Positions 33,929 through 42,957 of a DNA stretch of 64,000 bases are shown here, piece after piece; the first letter of the stretch is position 1, and each line of letters begins with the position of its first letter. Location of the stretch: positions 2,724,001 to 2,788,000 of the forward strand of contig NZ_AP018725.1 in the NCBI RefSeq assembly GCF_003967195.1. Reading direction: 5' to 3'. The position numbers were made by a program, and so were the translations under genes. The notes under the pieces were generated by a model. It was not told the DNA's origin. It ran no database searches and saw only the letters and a list, made by a program, of their open reading frames with translations. The DNA is from Sulfuriflexus mobilis (GTDB lineage Bacteria; Pseudomonadota; Gammaproteobacteria; AKS1).

Positions 33929-35413
33929 ATGACGCGGACACTGCCCGAACTCGGTGTCGGTATCGTCTATATTCCCGGACTCGAGCCTTTGCTCGAGCCC
34001 GGATCCACCTGCGTTGACTTCCTCGAAATAGAGCCACAAACACTCTGGCAGTATCAGCCCGGCGGTGAACTATCGTATGTCCTTCCTGATTACACCTTGC
34101 GTCACCTTCAGGCCTTGCCTCAGCGCAAGCTTGTGCACAGTGTCGGCAATGCACTGGGCGGCACCCATCAACCCGACACGGCATTTGCCGCGGCGCTTGC
34201 GGCTACTATCCAGACACTCGATGCACCCTGGGCAAGCGAACACCTGAGTATCACCCAGGTCAGCAGCGCCCAGGCAGGCTTTCATACGAGTTTCATGCTG
34301 CCATCACTGCAAACACCTGAGGGCGTCAATGTTGCAGCAGCAACGATACGCCGTCTCAGTGAGCAGCTACCCGTGCCATTAGCGGTTGAAACCGGCGTTA
34401 ATTACCTGCAACCACGCGCTGACGATATGCCAGATGGTGAGTTTTTTGCCGCCGCGGTTGAGGCGGCAGACTGTGGCATAGTACTCGATTTACATAACAT
34501 CTGGACCAATGAGCAAAACGGCCGACAGTCTGCAAGGGATTTTCTCGCCAGCATTCCGCTTGAGCGTGTCTGGGAAGTACATCTGGGTGGCGGTTTTGAG
34601 CACGAGGGTTACTGGCTCGATGCACATTCAGGTGCCGTACCCGGACCGGTACTGGCCCTCACTGAAGAGATATTGCCATACCTGCCTCATGTCAAAGCCA
34701 TTACCTACGAAATCTTCCCGGCCTTTATTCCGCTGTTCGGCCTCGAGGCAATTCAAGCCCAGCTGCAGGACATTCATTCACTCTGGTCAACGCGTCATAC
34801 CTCAACGCCGCCACCCGCATATATTCGCACAGCTGCTACGCATGTCGTCTCCACTCCCCAACATAAAGCTAACCCCATTACACCGGTCCTATGGGAACAG
34901 ACCCTCGGTGAACTAGTGACACATGGAGAGATAACCGGGCCTTTGGCAGAACAACTACGCCAGGACCCGGGCATTGAACTGATGCAAAAATTAATCTGGA
35001 AATTTCGGGCCGGTGCCATTGTCAAAAACCTCGGCACGTTGACCCGGTTGATCATGATCCATGCCGGTGATAGCCATCTCGAGACATTGCTTGATGGTTA
35101 TTTCAGACAAACCAAGCCGCGAGCCTTCGCCTCCGAAGAGTGCAATGGTTTTCTGTGTTATTTACACAAGGCCGCCTTAACCGTTCCCTACCTGGAGGAT
35201 ATCATCCGCTTTGAAGAAGCCTCAATGCAGGCGTTGGCTACCCAGGAAAATCAATACATCCACTTCCGCTACGATCCGCGCGCCTTATTGGAGGCCATCC
35301 TCAGGGGTGAGCTCCCCGATCACCTGGAAAGCGGTGCCTATGAGCTTGAAATCCCACCACCGGCAATAGCCGAGGTTGACGCCATGCATCAGGGAAAAGT
35401 GCCCAGGGAATAA
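33929..35413 (+). CDS. MNIO (DUF692)-partner fusion protein
   Basis: Protein of 494 aa. Residues 1-280 are a DUF692/MNIO barrel: H70 (LVHSVGN), E104-H105 (WASEHLS), E154 (AVETGVNYL), D187/H189/N190 (LDLHNIW), H218 (VHLGGG), D231/H233 (DAHSG) and E261 can supply the iron ligands. Residues about 310-494 are a helical domain with the late pattern FEEASMQAL, FRYDPRALLEAILRGELP, similar in layout to the partner proteins usually encoded separately. The sequence is clearly different from bufB. It follows two small Cys-motif peptide genes, so it probably modifies them. The ribosome site is weak, suggesting coupling. Confidence 0.85.
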   Translation: MTRTLPELGVGIVYIPGLEPLLEPGSTCVDFLEIEPQTLWQYQPGGELSYVLPDYTLRHLQALPQRKLVHSVGNALGGTHQPDTAFAAALAATIQTLDAPWASEHLSITQVSSAQAGFHTSFMLPSLQTPEGVNVAAATIRRLSEQLPVPLAVETGVNYLQPRADDMPDGEFFAAAVEAADCGIVLDLHNIWTNEQNGRQSARDFLASIPLERVWEVHLGGGFEHEGYWLDAHSGAVPGPVLALTEEILPYLPHVKAITYEIFPAFIPLFGLEAIQAQLQDIHSLWSTRHTSTPPPAYIRTAATHVVSTPQHKANPITPVLWEQTLGELVTHGEITGPLAEQLRQDPGIELMQKLIWKFRAGAIVKNLGTLTRLIMIHAGDSHLETLLDGYFRQTKPRAFASEECNGFLCYLHKAALTVPYLEDIIRFEEASMQALATQENQYIHFRYDPRALLEAILRGELPDHLESGAYELEIPPPAIAEVDAMHQGKVPRE

Positions 35414-35465
35414 ACGTACTCTTCCTTTATTCTGATAGGCGATAAAAATACTGCTGGCTTTTTAG

Positions 35466-37376
35466 TTAGTCTTTTTTGACACCTGCCGGTTTGCGTCTAT
35501 ATCCAAAGAAGGTAATGAGCGCCACAATTAATAATATCAATTGCAGTGAAAGACCCTCGACATTCGGATAAATACCCAGGATATCGATACGCGGGAAGCT
35601 AACCGGGTCTAATGGTAACTTTCCTGCCTCTTGCAGTGCTGCAATACCCTTGCCTGCAAACACAATGGCCAGCACAAACATGAACACGCTTGTGAAGGAG
35701 AAAAACTGTCGTAATGGCAGGCGCGCGCTGTAGCGCAGGATCAACCAGGCGAGCAATACCAGTGCGCCGGCGGCAAATCCCATCCCTGCCACCATTGATG
35801 CCTTGGCGCCCGTCCCTGCCTGCACCCACATTGCCTGATAGAAAAGTATCGTTTCAAATACCTCCCGGTATACGGCAATAAAGGAGAGACCCGCGATCCC
35901 CCACATTGTGCCGGCACTGAGCGCCTTGTTAATGGAGCCCTCGATAAACCGCTGCCACTGCTTTGCGTTGGTTTTACTGTGCAACCAGAGGCCAACCCAG
36001 AATAAAACCGCCATCGCAATGAGTGCGGCAACCCCTTCGGTAATTTCCCGGCTTGCGCCGCTGAAGGTCACCAGATATTGTGAAGCCAACCAGGTAAAGA
36101 CGCCGAGTATCAATGCCCCAACCCAGCCTATATGCAAATACAGCATGCCATCGCGGCGGCCTGTCTTGATGAGGAATGCCGCCAACGCAGCGATAACCAG
36201 TAACGCCTCAAGACCTTCCCGTAAAAGAATAATTAACGCACCGCTAAAGGCCGCACTCGTCGACAGTGTGTGGGTCTCAAGGACCTCCGCAGAACGTTGC
36301 AATAATGCCAGGACATGTTCCGATTGCGCCTGAACCTTATCAATCCCTGCAGAACGTTTAATCAATTCCCGGTAGGCGGTCATGGCCACTTCAACATCGC
36401 CTTTCAGTTTATGATCAACGTTATCAATACTGTGCTCTATTAACTCGAAACCATCCAGGTAGGCTGCCAGGGCGTGTTTATATGCCACATCTTGCTTACC
36501 GGCCTTATATGCCTGCACACTGCTGGCAAGCCTTTCACGGGCAAACTGGAGGGGAGACGACTTGCCTGAAAACAATACGCCCGGCTCAGAGCGCAGGTAA
36601 CCCATCAACGCCAGGCCATCCTCACCATAACGCTGTGATGCCTCATTCGGTGTCAGGGTAGTCAGTGTTTTCAGCTCGGCCAGTGGCGAAGTCTGCTTGG
36701 AGACAGACCAGAGTGTATTACCCCTGTCTCGTTCCGCCTCTGACACGGCCAGTTTGCCGACATAAAATGCCAGGGCCCAGCGGTCATTTTCATTCAACTG
36801 CCCCGTATAAGACTGCATGGCCGTGCCCTCCACGCCCATGCTAATCGTGCTGTACAAACCATAGATTGTTCGTTCACGAAACCGGGCCACATCGAGGAAG
36901 TTGGTCGGGGCAGGCTCCAGGCCACGCGCCAACTGGCCATTGCCCAGTCCAGTCTCGCCGTGGCAGGCGGCACAACTTTCTGCATACAGGCCTTGCGCGC
37001 GCCTCAGGTCGGGAACGTTACGGGGCATCACTGACAGTTTGAAATGCGTGAGCACAGTATGGCGCAATGCCGAAGTGACTTGTGCGACCTCGCCCGCCTC
37101 CGCATGCCGTGCGATCAAAGACTGTAACTGCGTGGCCTGCGAGACAAGGTCCGCCTTTGGCACCTGGCCAGCCAATTCAGCGGCCTGCGTCATGACGGTC
37201 GCGGCAAACTCCTGCATCTCTTCATATTCTGCCGCGTTGACAACCTTGCCGTCCTGAACCGCGCCGGGGTAATCTACACCAATATAATCAATGAGTTGCA
37301 TAAAGCGACCAGTATCTACAACCGCATTGGCCAAGCCGGACAAGAGTATAAATACCAATCCAATCAATAACTTCAC
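35466..37376 (-). CDS. Cytochrome c-FTR1 fusion iron permease
   Basis: Protein of 636 aa from GTG 37376 (GAGGG upstream). After a signal peptide comes a c-type cytochrome domain with CAACH at 135-139, a linker of helices, then an FTR1-type seven-helix permease with the two iron motifs REGLE (386-390) and REVFE (504-508). It imports iron, with the haem domain probably handling Fe(II)/Fe(III) electrons. A Fur box lies 44-58 bp upstream. Convergent with the MNIO fusion gene. The cytochrome fusion is known in some proteobacteria. Confidence 0.92.
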   Translation of the reverse strand: MKLLIGLVFILLSGLANAVVDTGRFMQLIDYIGVDYPGAVQDGKVVNAAEYEEMQEFAATVMTQAAELAGQVPKADLVSQATQLQSLIARHAEAGEVAQVTSALRHTVLTHFKLSVMPRNVPDLRRAQGLYAESCAACHGETGLGNGQLARGLEPAPTNFLDVARFRERTIYGLYSTISMGVEGTAMQSYTGQLNENDRWALAFYVGKLAVSEAERDRGNTLWSVSKQTSPLAELKTLTTLTPNEASQRYGEDGLALMGYLRSEPGVLFSGKSSPLQFARERLASSVQAYKAGKQDVAYKHALAAYLDGFELIEHSIDNVDHKLKGDVEVAMTAYRELIKRSAGIDKVQAQSEHVLALLQRSAEVLETHTLSTSAAFSGALIILLREGLEALLVIAALAAFLIKTGRRDGMLYLHIGWVGALILGVFTWLASQYLVTFSGASREITEGVAALIAMAVLFWVGLWLHSKTNAKQWQRFIEGSINKALSAGTMWGIAGLSFIAVYREVFETILFYQAMWVQAGTGAKASMVAGMGFAAGALVLLAWLILRYSARLPLRQFFSFTSVFMFVLAIVFAGKGIAALQEAGKLPLDPVSFPRIDILGIYPNVEGLSLQLILLIVALITFFGYRRKPAGVKKD

Positions 37377-37750
37377 TACAACACCCTCATACTCGCAACA
37401 ACACAAATACTAATGCAAATGATTATAGTTATCATTTAGATATTAATCCAGTCATCCGCGCGGCATTTTTCACATCTTGGCAACGGCCTCGAATGACAGG
37501 GGCTGTAATGAGCCTCATATAAGGAGAACATAGTGAATAAAGTAGAAAAAAGATGCGACAAGCCAGGCGCTTTGCGTAGAAGGCTGATATTCAAACAAGT
37601 CCCGGGCCCTTGCTCTTCTCCACAGCCCTTCTGCGTAACAGCGACCCCTATGGCAACTGTAGACATCGAAAGGTGCTTCTCATCGCTACATTACACAGGG
37701 TTAAGGGTAAATTCTCTTAGATATTTGAAGAAGCTTCTCTCAAAATACGG
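37377..37750. other. Intergenic region holding the iron permease promoter
   Basis: 374 nt. The Fur box (37420-37434) is the only site I would name. AAGGAG followed by GTG at 37533 begins an open frame that runs antisense through the next gene; I do not regard it as a gene, but it may be a relic of one. Confidence 0.45.
37420..37434 (-). promoter_or_regulatory. Fur box of the FTR1 iron permease
   Basis: TGATTATAGTTATCA matches the 7-1-7 Fur model (TGATAATNATTATCA) with two mismatches, inside the wider repeat AAATGAT-N7-ATCATTT (37417-37437). It lies upstream of an iron-uptake gene. The 20-mer ATACTAATGCAAATGATTAT (37407-37426) is repeated exactly at 41545-41564. Confidence 0.75.
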
Positions 37751-38194
37751 TTATTCCGGCTGTTTCAGTAACGGCCTGTCGAATTCCAAATCGATACCTA
37801 TTTGTCGTTCTATTTCTGAGATATTGATCATCGTATTAAGGCTTTTAATCTTTCCGTGGCGTATTTCCCAAAATGAGGCCGCCGGGAATGCGATAATTTT
37901 ATCACTCACCGGTAATCCAAATACCGGCTTTTTGACAGCACCTATAAAACTGGTATGTGTCATAACGCGATCACCTTCGCTCATGATCTCTTCTATCTCT
38001 ACGATTAACCCGGGAATGGCCTCACGAAGCTCAGTAATAAATTCAATATAATCCTCAAGATTCAGGATTTCGCTAGTAAAGGTCGTTTGATAATAGAAAC
38101 TTGGTGAGACCACCTCTCTGAATTGATCAAACTTACCTTCATTCCATGACCAGGAGATATGGTCAAGTACTAGCTGTTTATTGGCTTTTGACAT
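37751..38194 (-). CDS. SnoaL-like polyketide cyclase/ester cyclase-family protein
   Basis: Small alpha+beta-barrel protein of 147 aa of the SnoaL-like/NTF2 superfamily. Typical features are an N-terminal helix (LVLDHISWSWNEGKFDQF), VVSPSFYYQ, ELREAIPGLIVEIEEI, GDRVMTHTSFIGAV and FWEIRHGKIKSL. ATG 38194 follows AAAGGACTAG. Members include cyclases and steroid isomerase-like enzymes, but most are of unknown substrate. No polyketide genes are nearby. The strongest A+T-rich region of this part surrounds it. Confidence 0.85.
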   Translation of the reverse strand: MSKANKQLVLDHISWSWNEGKFDQFREVVSPSFYYQTTFTSEILNLEDYIEFITELREAIPGLIVEIEEIMSEGDRVMTHTSFIGAVKKPVFGLPVSDKIIAFPAASFWEIRHGKIKSLNTMINISEIERQIGIDLEFDRPLLKQPE

Positions 38195-38559
38195 ATCTAG
38201 TCCTTTCACTTCTCAACAGACTATTCTAGGCTAAAAAAACCATTTTCCTATGCACCGGCTCCTTTTGCAACAAAGACGATTATTCCATAAGTCATTTCGG
38301 TAACCACTCAGGACACTGATTCAGTGTGGGTACCTACAAAAAAGGCGACCAGTAAAACCAATACAAACACGCGGCATGATAACAATTTGCATAAAAATAT
38401 AGTTTAGGAAGTGCACTCGCTAATAATGGCGATGTCGTATATGCCATCGCGAAAGCGTTGCTAGATTGATATGGAATGAAGTCCTTGGAATTTGCCGGCG
38501 CTATTTACTGCGGTTTTCAAATTAGATATTTATATAAATGTGCTCTGGCCCAGAGCAGC
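38195..38559. other. Intergenic region with a perfect dyad
   Basis: 365 nt. ACACTGA-T-TCAGTGT at 38313-38327 is a perfect 7-1-7 inverted repeat within an outer, weaker GGTA/TACC pairing (38300-38334). No T-tract follows, so it is more likely an operator than a terminator. Nothing else is recognisable. Confidence 0.45.
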
Positions 38560-38868
38560 TTATTCGGACTTTACTTTGCCAAAATAATAGCCCAACACCA
38601 GGGTAACGATAGGCAGGAGTACCGATGAGATAAAAGTAACGAGAAACTCAGCCGGGGCCTTCCATCCACCTTCGGTCTGGCCGAACAGCAGGTATCCAAT
38701 TACCAACAGAAATATTGCCAAGATGGCGGCCACGAAGACATTAATAATACGCCAGGCAATCTTGGATTGATCTTTCGCCCGCTGACGTTTTATAAAGTCA
38801 TTGACCTCTTCCTCTACCGACAGATTTTCAGATTGGAGTTCAGCGATCTGCTCGAGCAAGGTAGCCAT
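38560..38868 (-). CDS. Small two-helix membrane protein
   Basis: Protein of 102 aa. An N-terminal charged coiled-coil-like segment (residues 1-38) is followed by two membrane helices (about 40-64 and 72-95) and a short basic tail. I do not recognise the family. GAGGAAACACG precedes the ATG. It lies 9 nt downstream of the next small gene, and both encode heptad-like helices, so they may form a complex. Confidence 0.7.
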   Translation of the reverse strand: MATLLEQIAELQSENLSVEEEVNDFIKRQRAKDQSKIAWRIINVFVAAILAIFLLVIGYLLFGQTEGGWKAPAEFLVTFISSVLLPIVTLVLGYYFGKVKSE

Positions 38869-38877
38869 CGTGTTTCC

Positions 38878-39081
38878 TCACTTGTTGATCTTGGTCATTT
38901 GTTCTTTGGCCTGTTGCGTTAGAGCTCGCGCCTCTTGTATGAGTCGTTTTGCCTCTTCTTCAAGCCACGCACGTTTGTCGTCACCCTCTGGTAACGACTC
39001 TATCTGTTCGGCATAATGCCGCGCCAGATCCAGCATCTCTTTTGATCGCGAAGTTATAGACCGCAGGCCTTCTATCGACAT
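38878..39081 (-). CDS. Small helical hypothetical protein
   Basis: Protein of about 67 aa, almost entirely helical and charged (RHYAEQIESL, EEEAKRLIQEARALTQQAKE). ATG 39081 is the only ATG near the start, although a TTG at 39132 is possible. No strong ribosome site. Co-oriented with the small membrane protein gene, 9 nt upstream. Function unknown; a coiled-coil partner of that protein is a reasonable guess. Confidence 0.55.
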   Translation of the reverse strand: MSIEGLRSITSRSKEMLDLARHYAEQIESLPEGDDKRAWLEEEAKRLIQEARALTQQAKEQMTKINK

Positions 39082-39331
39082 CTGATTACACCCGTATGTG
39101 CGAAAGGAAATATTCGCTTTAGTATAATTCAAAGCCAGGCGCCCTCCAAATTCCCTCGGCCCTTTATGCTATTGTATTTTAAGGGGGTATTTATCTTGCT
39201 GTGCCATGAGGCAAAATGGGGCTAGGGATAGATATGGCTCAGAGCAGACAATACGCTAAAATACCAGAGCCCAATATTCTCTGCCCCATGATACCGACTC
39301 TGTTATTACCCTTGTCAAAAATAAAGGCAAA

Positions 39332-40189
39332 TTAACCCGCTTCTTCTGATTCACGCAGGCGTGCCTGCCGTTCCTGCTCTTCTGCATAGGCCGCATTGAT
39401 TTCGTCCATCACCGCATCCACATCGATAGCTTGCGTGCTTTCCGCAAAATGGCCCGTCAGCTCGGTATCAGCGTGTAACTCGCCGTTCTCGTACAGCGCC
39501 CAGATTTCCTTGGCATATTGGCTGTTGAGCAATTCGGGGGCGTAGTGGGCATAGTAGTTGGTGATATTGTTAACATCTCGCGCCAGCATCGACTCGGCAT
39601 TGTTATTTCCGGCCGCATCAACCGCTTGTGGCAGGTCAATAATGACCGGGCCATCTGCATCCACCAGTACATTAAATTCTGACAGGTCGCCATGCACCAG
39701 ACCGACACAGAGCATACGCACCACGTATCGCATGACCATGGCATGGTCTGCCAGCGCCTGTTCAGCGGTCATCGATATATCGCCCAGGCGCGGCGCCACC
39801 TGGCCTTCGGCATCGGTGATCAACTCCATCAGTAAGACACCGTCAAGGCAGTCATAGGGCTGAGGAACGCGCACGCCGGCGCTGGCCAGGCGGTAGAGGG
39901 CATCGACCTCAGCGGTCTGCCAGGTCTCTTCCTGCTGTTTACGGCCGAACTTGGAACCCTTCTCCATGGCGCGGGCGCGACGACTATTACGCACCTTACG
40001 GCCTTCCTGGTATAACACGGCCTGCTTGAAGCTACGCTTTAACGCCTCTTTGTAGACCTTGGCACAGCGGATATCCGCACCGCAGCGGACGACATAGACA
40101 TCTGCCTCTTTGCCACTCATCAGGCGGCTAATGACTTCATCCACCAGACCGCTATCAACCAGAGGCTGGATTCTCTTTGGGATTTTCAT
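39332..40189 (-). CDS. RIO1-family protein kinase
   Basis: Atypical serine/threonine kinase of 285 aa. The glycine-poor loop SGKEADVYVV is at 25-34, the ATP Lys is K44 in AKVYK, the catalytic loop is HGDLSEFN at 166-173 and the metal loop is IIDLPQ at 183-188. A charged, partly disordered C-terminus follows. RIO kinases act in ribosome maturation in archaea and eukaryotes; bacterial versions occur in proteobacteria with unclear targets. AAGGGCGCC precedes the ATG. No ribosomal gene is next to it. Confidence 0.95.
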   Translation of the reverse strand: MKIPKRIQPLVDSGLVDEVISRLMSGKEADVYVVRCGADIRCAKVYKEALKRSFKQAVLYQEGRKVRNSRRARAMEKGSKFGRKQQEETWQTAEVDALYRLASAGVRVPQPYDCLDGVLLMELITDAEGQVAPRLGDISMTAEQALADHAMVMRYVVRMLCVGLVHGDLSEFNVLVDADGPVIIDLPQAVDAAGNNNAESMLARDVNNITNYYAHYAPELLNSQYAKEIWALYENGELHADTELTGHFAESTQAIDVDAVMDEINAAYAEEQERQARLRESEEAG

Positions 40190-40283
40190 GGCGCCCTTGT
40201 ACCCTATTTTAGCTCAGAAGGAAACCGCTAGATAAAGAATTAAAGACTGGGAACAAGCAACAGCGTGTATTTCTCATGAGGCC

Positions 40284-41405
40284 TTAAGCCGAATTCATCG
40301 CCCAACTAACCCGGTTTCTGCCGTTATGTTTTGATTTGTAAAGCAGGGTGTCTGCCTCAGTGAGAAACTCGCCTGGTGTTAAATCCAACGTGGGTATGCG
40401 CGTAATACCACCAATGCTTATCGTCACATAGTTTGCCGTTTTTGAGCGCGCATGGGGTATTGCCAGTTTGGCAACTGCCCCGCGCAACCGCTCTGCGATC
40501 GTCTGGCCGGCCCGCGCATCCGTACTCGGCAGTATCACTGTGAATTCCTCACCGCCGTAGCGGGCAACCTTGTCGGTATCACGCTCCAGGCTGTTACTAA
40601 TCGTGGAGGCGATACGCCGCAAACACTCATCGCCCATAATATGACCATAGTGGTCGTTGTAACTCTTGAATTCGTCTACGTCGATTAACATGATCGACAG
40701 TGGGTAGCCTGCACGTTGCGCATGCTTCCATTCATTGGCGTAGATTTCCACGAAGGCACGACGATTAGCCACCCCGGTCAGCATGTCCAGGCGGGCATTC
40801 TCCCCTTCAGCTATTTGCAGGCGGACTATCTCGATGTAATTCTCATGCGTCTCTCGGCTGGTGAGGATCATAAACAGGCCATAAATCACCATAAAGACGA
40901 TAATGGTGAGGTATATGGGACTACCGAAGTGAATATATTGCACTATATAGGGCGCAAGTATTAACACCACATACACCGGATAGACATTGCGAATGATCGC
41001 AACCATCGGCATGGCACCCGACATGACACCGCTAACCACTAACAGGGTCAGAAAATGCAGCTCGAGCCTATCCCCTGGGATCAAAAACACGGCCACCCCA
41101 CACAGGGCGCCGGTCAGACAAACCGCGTAGATATACAGGTTAATCCAACGCTTTGATGATACGCCCGGGAAACGCTGTGCCCGGTAGGCAATGGCAAGCA
41201 GCAGACGCGCCAGGCTGACCGCGGAGACAACCATAAACCATTCGAACAGGTAGCTTTCGCCAAACACAAAAAACTGTGTGGTGAACAGCATAATCGCCAG
41301 CAGCATTACGAATACCGGTGCCTTCACGGCATACTTGAAGAGATGCTGCTCCTGCTTTTTCAGAAGCGCATCCTGCGAAATAACGGAAGTTGACTTAGCC
41401 TGCAT
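40284..41405 (-). CDS. Membrane diguanylate cyclase (GGDEF), likely iron-regulated
   Basis: Protein of 373 aa making cyclic di-GMP from GTP. Residues about 25-180 hold five or six membrane helices of a MASE-like sensor; the GGDEF domain follows with DMLTGVANRRAF, the active-site GGEEF at 284-288 and an intact inhibitory I-site RDTD at 275-278. ATG 41405 has AGGA close upstream; ATG 41471 is possible. A Fur box lies about 150 bp upstream, so iron may control it. The ligand sensed by the membrane part is unknown. Confidence 0.93.
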   Translation of the reverse strand: MQAKSTSVISQDALLKKQEQHLFKYAVKAPVFVMLLAIMLFTTQFFVFGESYLFEWFMVVSAVSLARLLLAIAYRAQRFPGVSSKRWINLYIYAVCLTGALCGVAVFLIPGDRLELHFLTLLVVSGVMSGAMPMVAIIRNVYPVYVVLILAPYIVQYIHFGSPIYLTIIVFMVIYGLFMILTSRETHENYIEIVRLQIAEGENARLDMLTGVANRRAFVEIYANEWKHAQRAGYPLSIMLIDVDEFKSYNDHYGHIMGDECLRRIASTISNSLERDTDKVARYGGEEFTVILPSTDARAGQTIAERLRGAVAKLAIPHARSKTANYVTISIGGITRIPTLDLTPGEFLTEADTLLYKSKHNGRNRVSWAMNSA

Positions 41406-41551
41406 GAAATCCTGTCTACCTGTCCCGGTATTCTGGTTATTATTCGACAGCAATAAGTGGAACAGCCCCATTCAGCGTGGTAATGAACTCGCTCGTACCG
41501 GCCCCTTTTATTCGGCGCTGTGACGGGTTAACTCTCAGAGTTTCATACTAA

Positions 41552-41566
41552 TGCAAATGATTATCA
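41552..41566 (-). promoter_or_regulatory. Fur box upstream of the diguanylate cyclase
   Basis: TGCAAATGATTATCA has two mismatches to the 7-1-7 Fur model and overlaps the perfect palindrome AATGAT-T-ATCATT (41556-41568). The surrounding 20-mer at 41545-41564 is identical to the one in the FTR1 Fur region, so the two genes probably share a regulator. Confidence 0.7.
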
Positions 41567-41705
41567 TTAGTCACCGCAGCCTTGGCCTTTTATTTTCACG
41601 TAATAAAGCATCATTGGTTCGCACCAATCATGAGCGAGTATAGCTATTTTAAGCAACCGCGCACACCGAGAGTGCAATTTTCCGTAATAACTGCCGTTTT
41701 TTACA

Positions 41706-41720
41706 TGGCACAAAACTTGC
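41706..41720 (+). promoter_or_regulatory. Sigma-54 promoter of the ATP-grasp/isoaspartyl peptidase operon
   Basis: TGGCACAAAACTTGC is an exact match to TGGCAC-N5-TTGC with GG and GC 10 nt apart. The predicted start is near 41732, leaving a leader of about 44 nt before ATG 41776. RpoN control usually means nitrogen or other conditional regulation through an enhancer-binding protein, none of which is encoded in the window. Confidence 0.78.
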
Positions 41721-41775
41721 CACTATAACTCCAGATGCCTCTTATAAAGAGCAGAGAAATTAGAGGAAGTAAGTC

Positions 41776-42891
41776 ATGTCAACTGCCATCAAACACGACT
41801 ATCAGTCAACGCGTCGTTATGTCATTAATCACGACATTATGCATTGCACTGCCGAGGGTGTTGTCGGCAATCATCTCTATTCAGCCCGAGCCCTGGGGCT
41901 TTCAGAACCCTGGGACATTATACAATTACATCCGGACCTGAAACCTCTGTGGCAGGATATTACTAGTCACTATAAGCGTATCGGGCTCAGCTATAGTGAG
42001 AACGTCATCTGGGATCTCGATTTAAAACACTTGATGATGCATGTCAATTACCAGCCCTCGCTTTTCTATTTTGGTCCCGACGAATATAAATACTGGGGTG
42101 ACGCCGAGTGGCTGGAAACCGTTGACTATATCAATTCCAAAAATAATTTTATGACCTTAGCCGATAAACTCGGCATTGATGTGCCTAAAACACGGTGCTT
42201 TGACAAAGTCGGCGACATAGACCCTGACACCCTGGAGGAGATTGTCTATCCCTGTTATCTGAAGGCGGCTGTTTCGGTTTCCGGTGTGGGTATTTACCGC
42301 TGTGAGGATAAAGAAGCCTTAATTCTGGCAATGGTAAGGTTTGATCATGAGGTGCCGGTGCAAATACAGGAAGAGGTTAAGACCGAGACCTTCCTGAATC
42401 TGCAATATACTGTCATTGGCGATGACCTTGTTCGTCTTGCCGCGAGTGAACAAATTTTGGATGGTTTTGTCCATCAGGGAAATCGTGTACCGGCCAGCCA
42501 TGAACCCTGGGAGGCCGTTGATGCCATGGCATACTGGCTAAAAGACCATGGAATGAAGGGAATCTTCGCCTTTGATGTCGCCATTGTACAAACAAAAATG
42601 GGGCTGCGTTTTCCAGCCATTGAATGCAACCCGCGTTTTAATGGTGCCACCTATCCAACCCTGATCGCACAAAAGCTCAATATACCTACATGGAGCGCGA
42701 TCACTCTATCGACCCGGCATAAAAACCTGGCGGCTATAGACCTCAGTGATATTGAGTTCAACAGCAAGACCGGTGAGGGGGCCATTATCGTCAACTGGGG
42801 TACCATTAGTCTCGGTAAGCTAGTCATCCTTTTGGCCGGTTCGCCCGCTTATCAGCAAGCCCTGGCAGTAGAACTTGATGCACGCCTTTGA
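41776..42891 (+). CDS. ATP-grasp ligase-like protein
   Basis: Protein of 371 aa with an ATP-grasp fold in the carboxylate-amine ligase superfamily. The segment NNFMTLADKLGIDVPKT starts the ATP-binding region, YPCYLKAAVSVSGVGIYR supplies the Lys and glycine-rich loop, and FPAIECNPRFNGATYP carries the metal-binding Glu and Asn. The N-terminal 110 residues are not a standard pre-ATP-grasp domain I can name. Such ligases join an acyl phosphate to an amine, making peptides or amides. It is the first gene after a sigma-54 promoter and is followed 66 nt later by an isoaspartyl peptidase. Confidence 0.85.
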   Translation: MSTAIKHDYQSTRRYVINHDIMHCTAEGVVGNHLYSARALGLSEPWDIIQLHPDLKPLWQDITSHYKRIGLSYSENVIWDLDLKHLMMHVNYQPSLFYFGPDEYKYWGDAEWLETVDYINSKNNFMTLADKLGIDVPKTRCFDKVGDIDPDTLEEIVYPCYLKAAVSVSGVGIYRCEDKEALILAMVRFDHEVPVQIQEEVKTETFLNLQYTVIGDDLVRLAASEQILDGFVHQGNRVPASHEPWEAVDAMAYWLKDHGMKGIFAFDVAIVQTKMGLRFPAIECNPRFNGATYPTLIAQKLNIPTWSAITLSTRHKNLAAIDLSDIEFNSKTGEGAIIVNWGTISLGKLVILLAGSPAYQQALAVELDARL

Positions 42892-42957
42892 TATGGTCAG
42901 TAACAGTACACTCAGGTGCCTGGGCATCTGAGCCTGGTCACAATCAAGAAGCCTTTT

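Larger units (their letters stand above)
41406..41775. other. Divergent control region of DGC and ATP-grasp genes
   Basis: 370 nt holding two clear sites, the Fur box at 41552-41566 and the sigma-54 promoter at 41706-41720. The Fur box is placed to serve the minus-strand cyclase, but a role for the plus-strand operon cannot be excluded. Confidence 0.6.

Noticed and set aside
37533-38051. Plus-strand open frame of 172 codons with AAGGAG before GTG
   Set aside because: Most of it is antisense to the SnoaL-like gene, the sequence has no protein-like pattern, and only the start signal is convincing. It may be the relic of a gene's 5' end.
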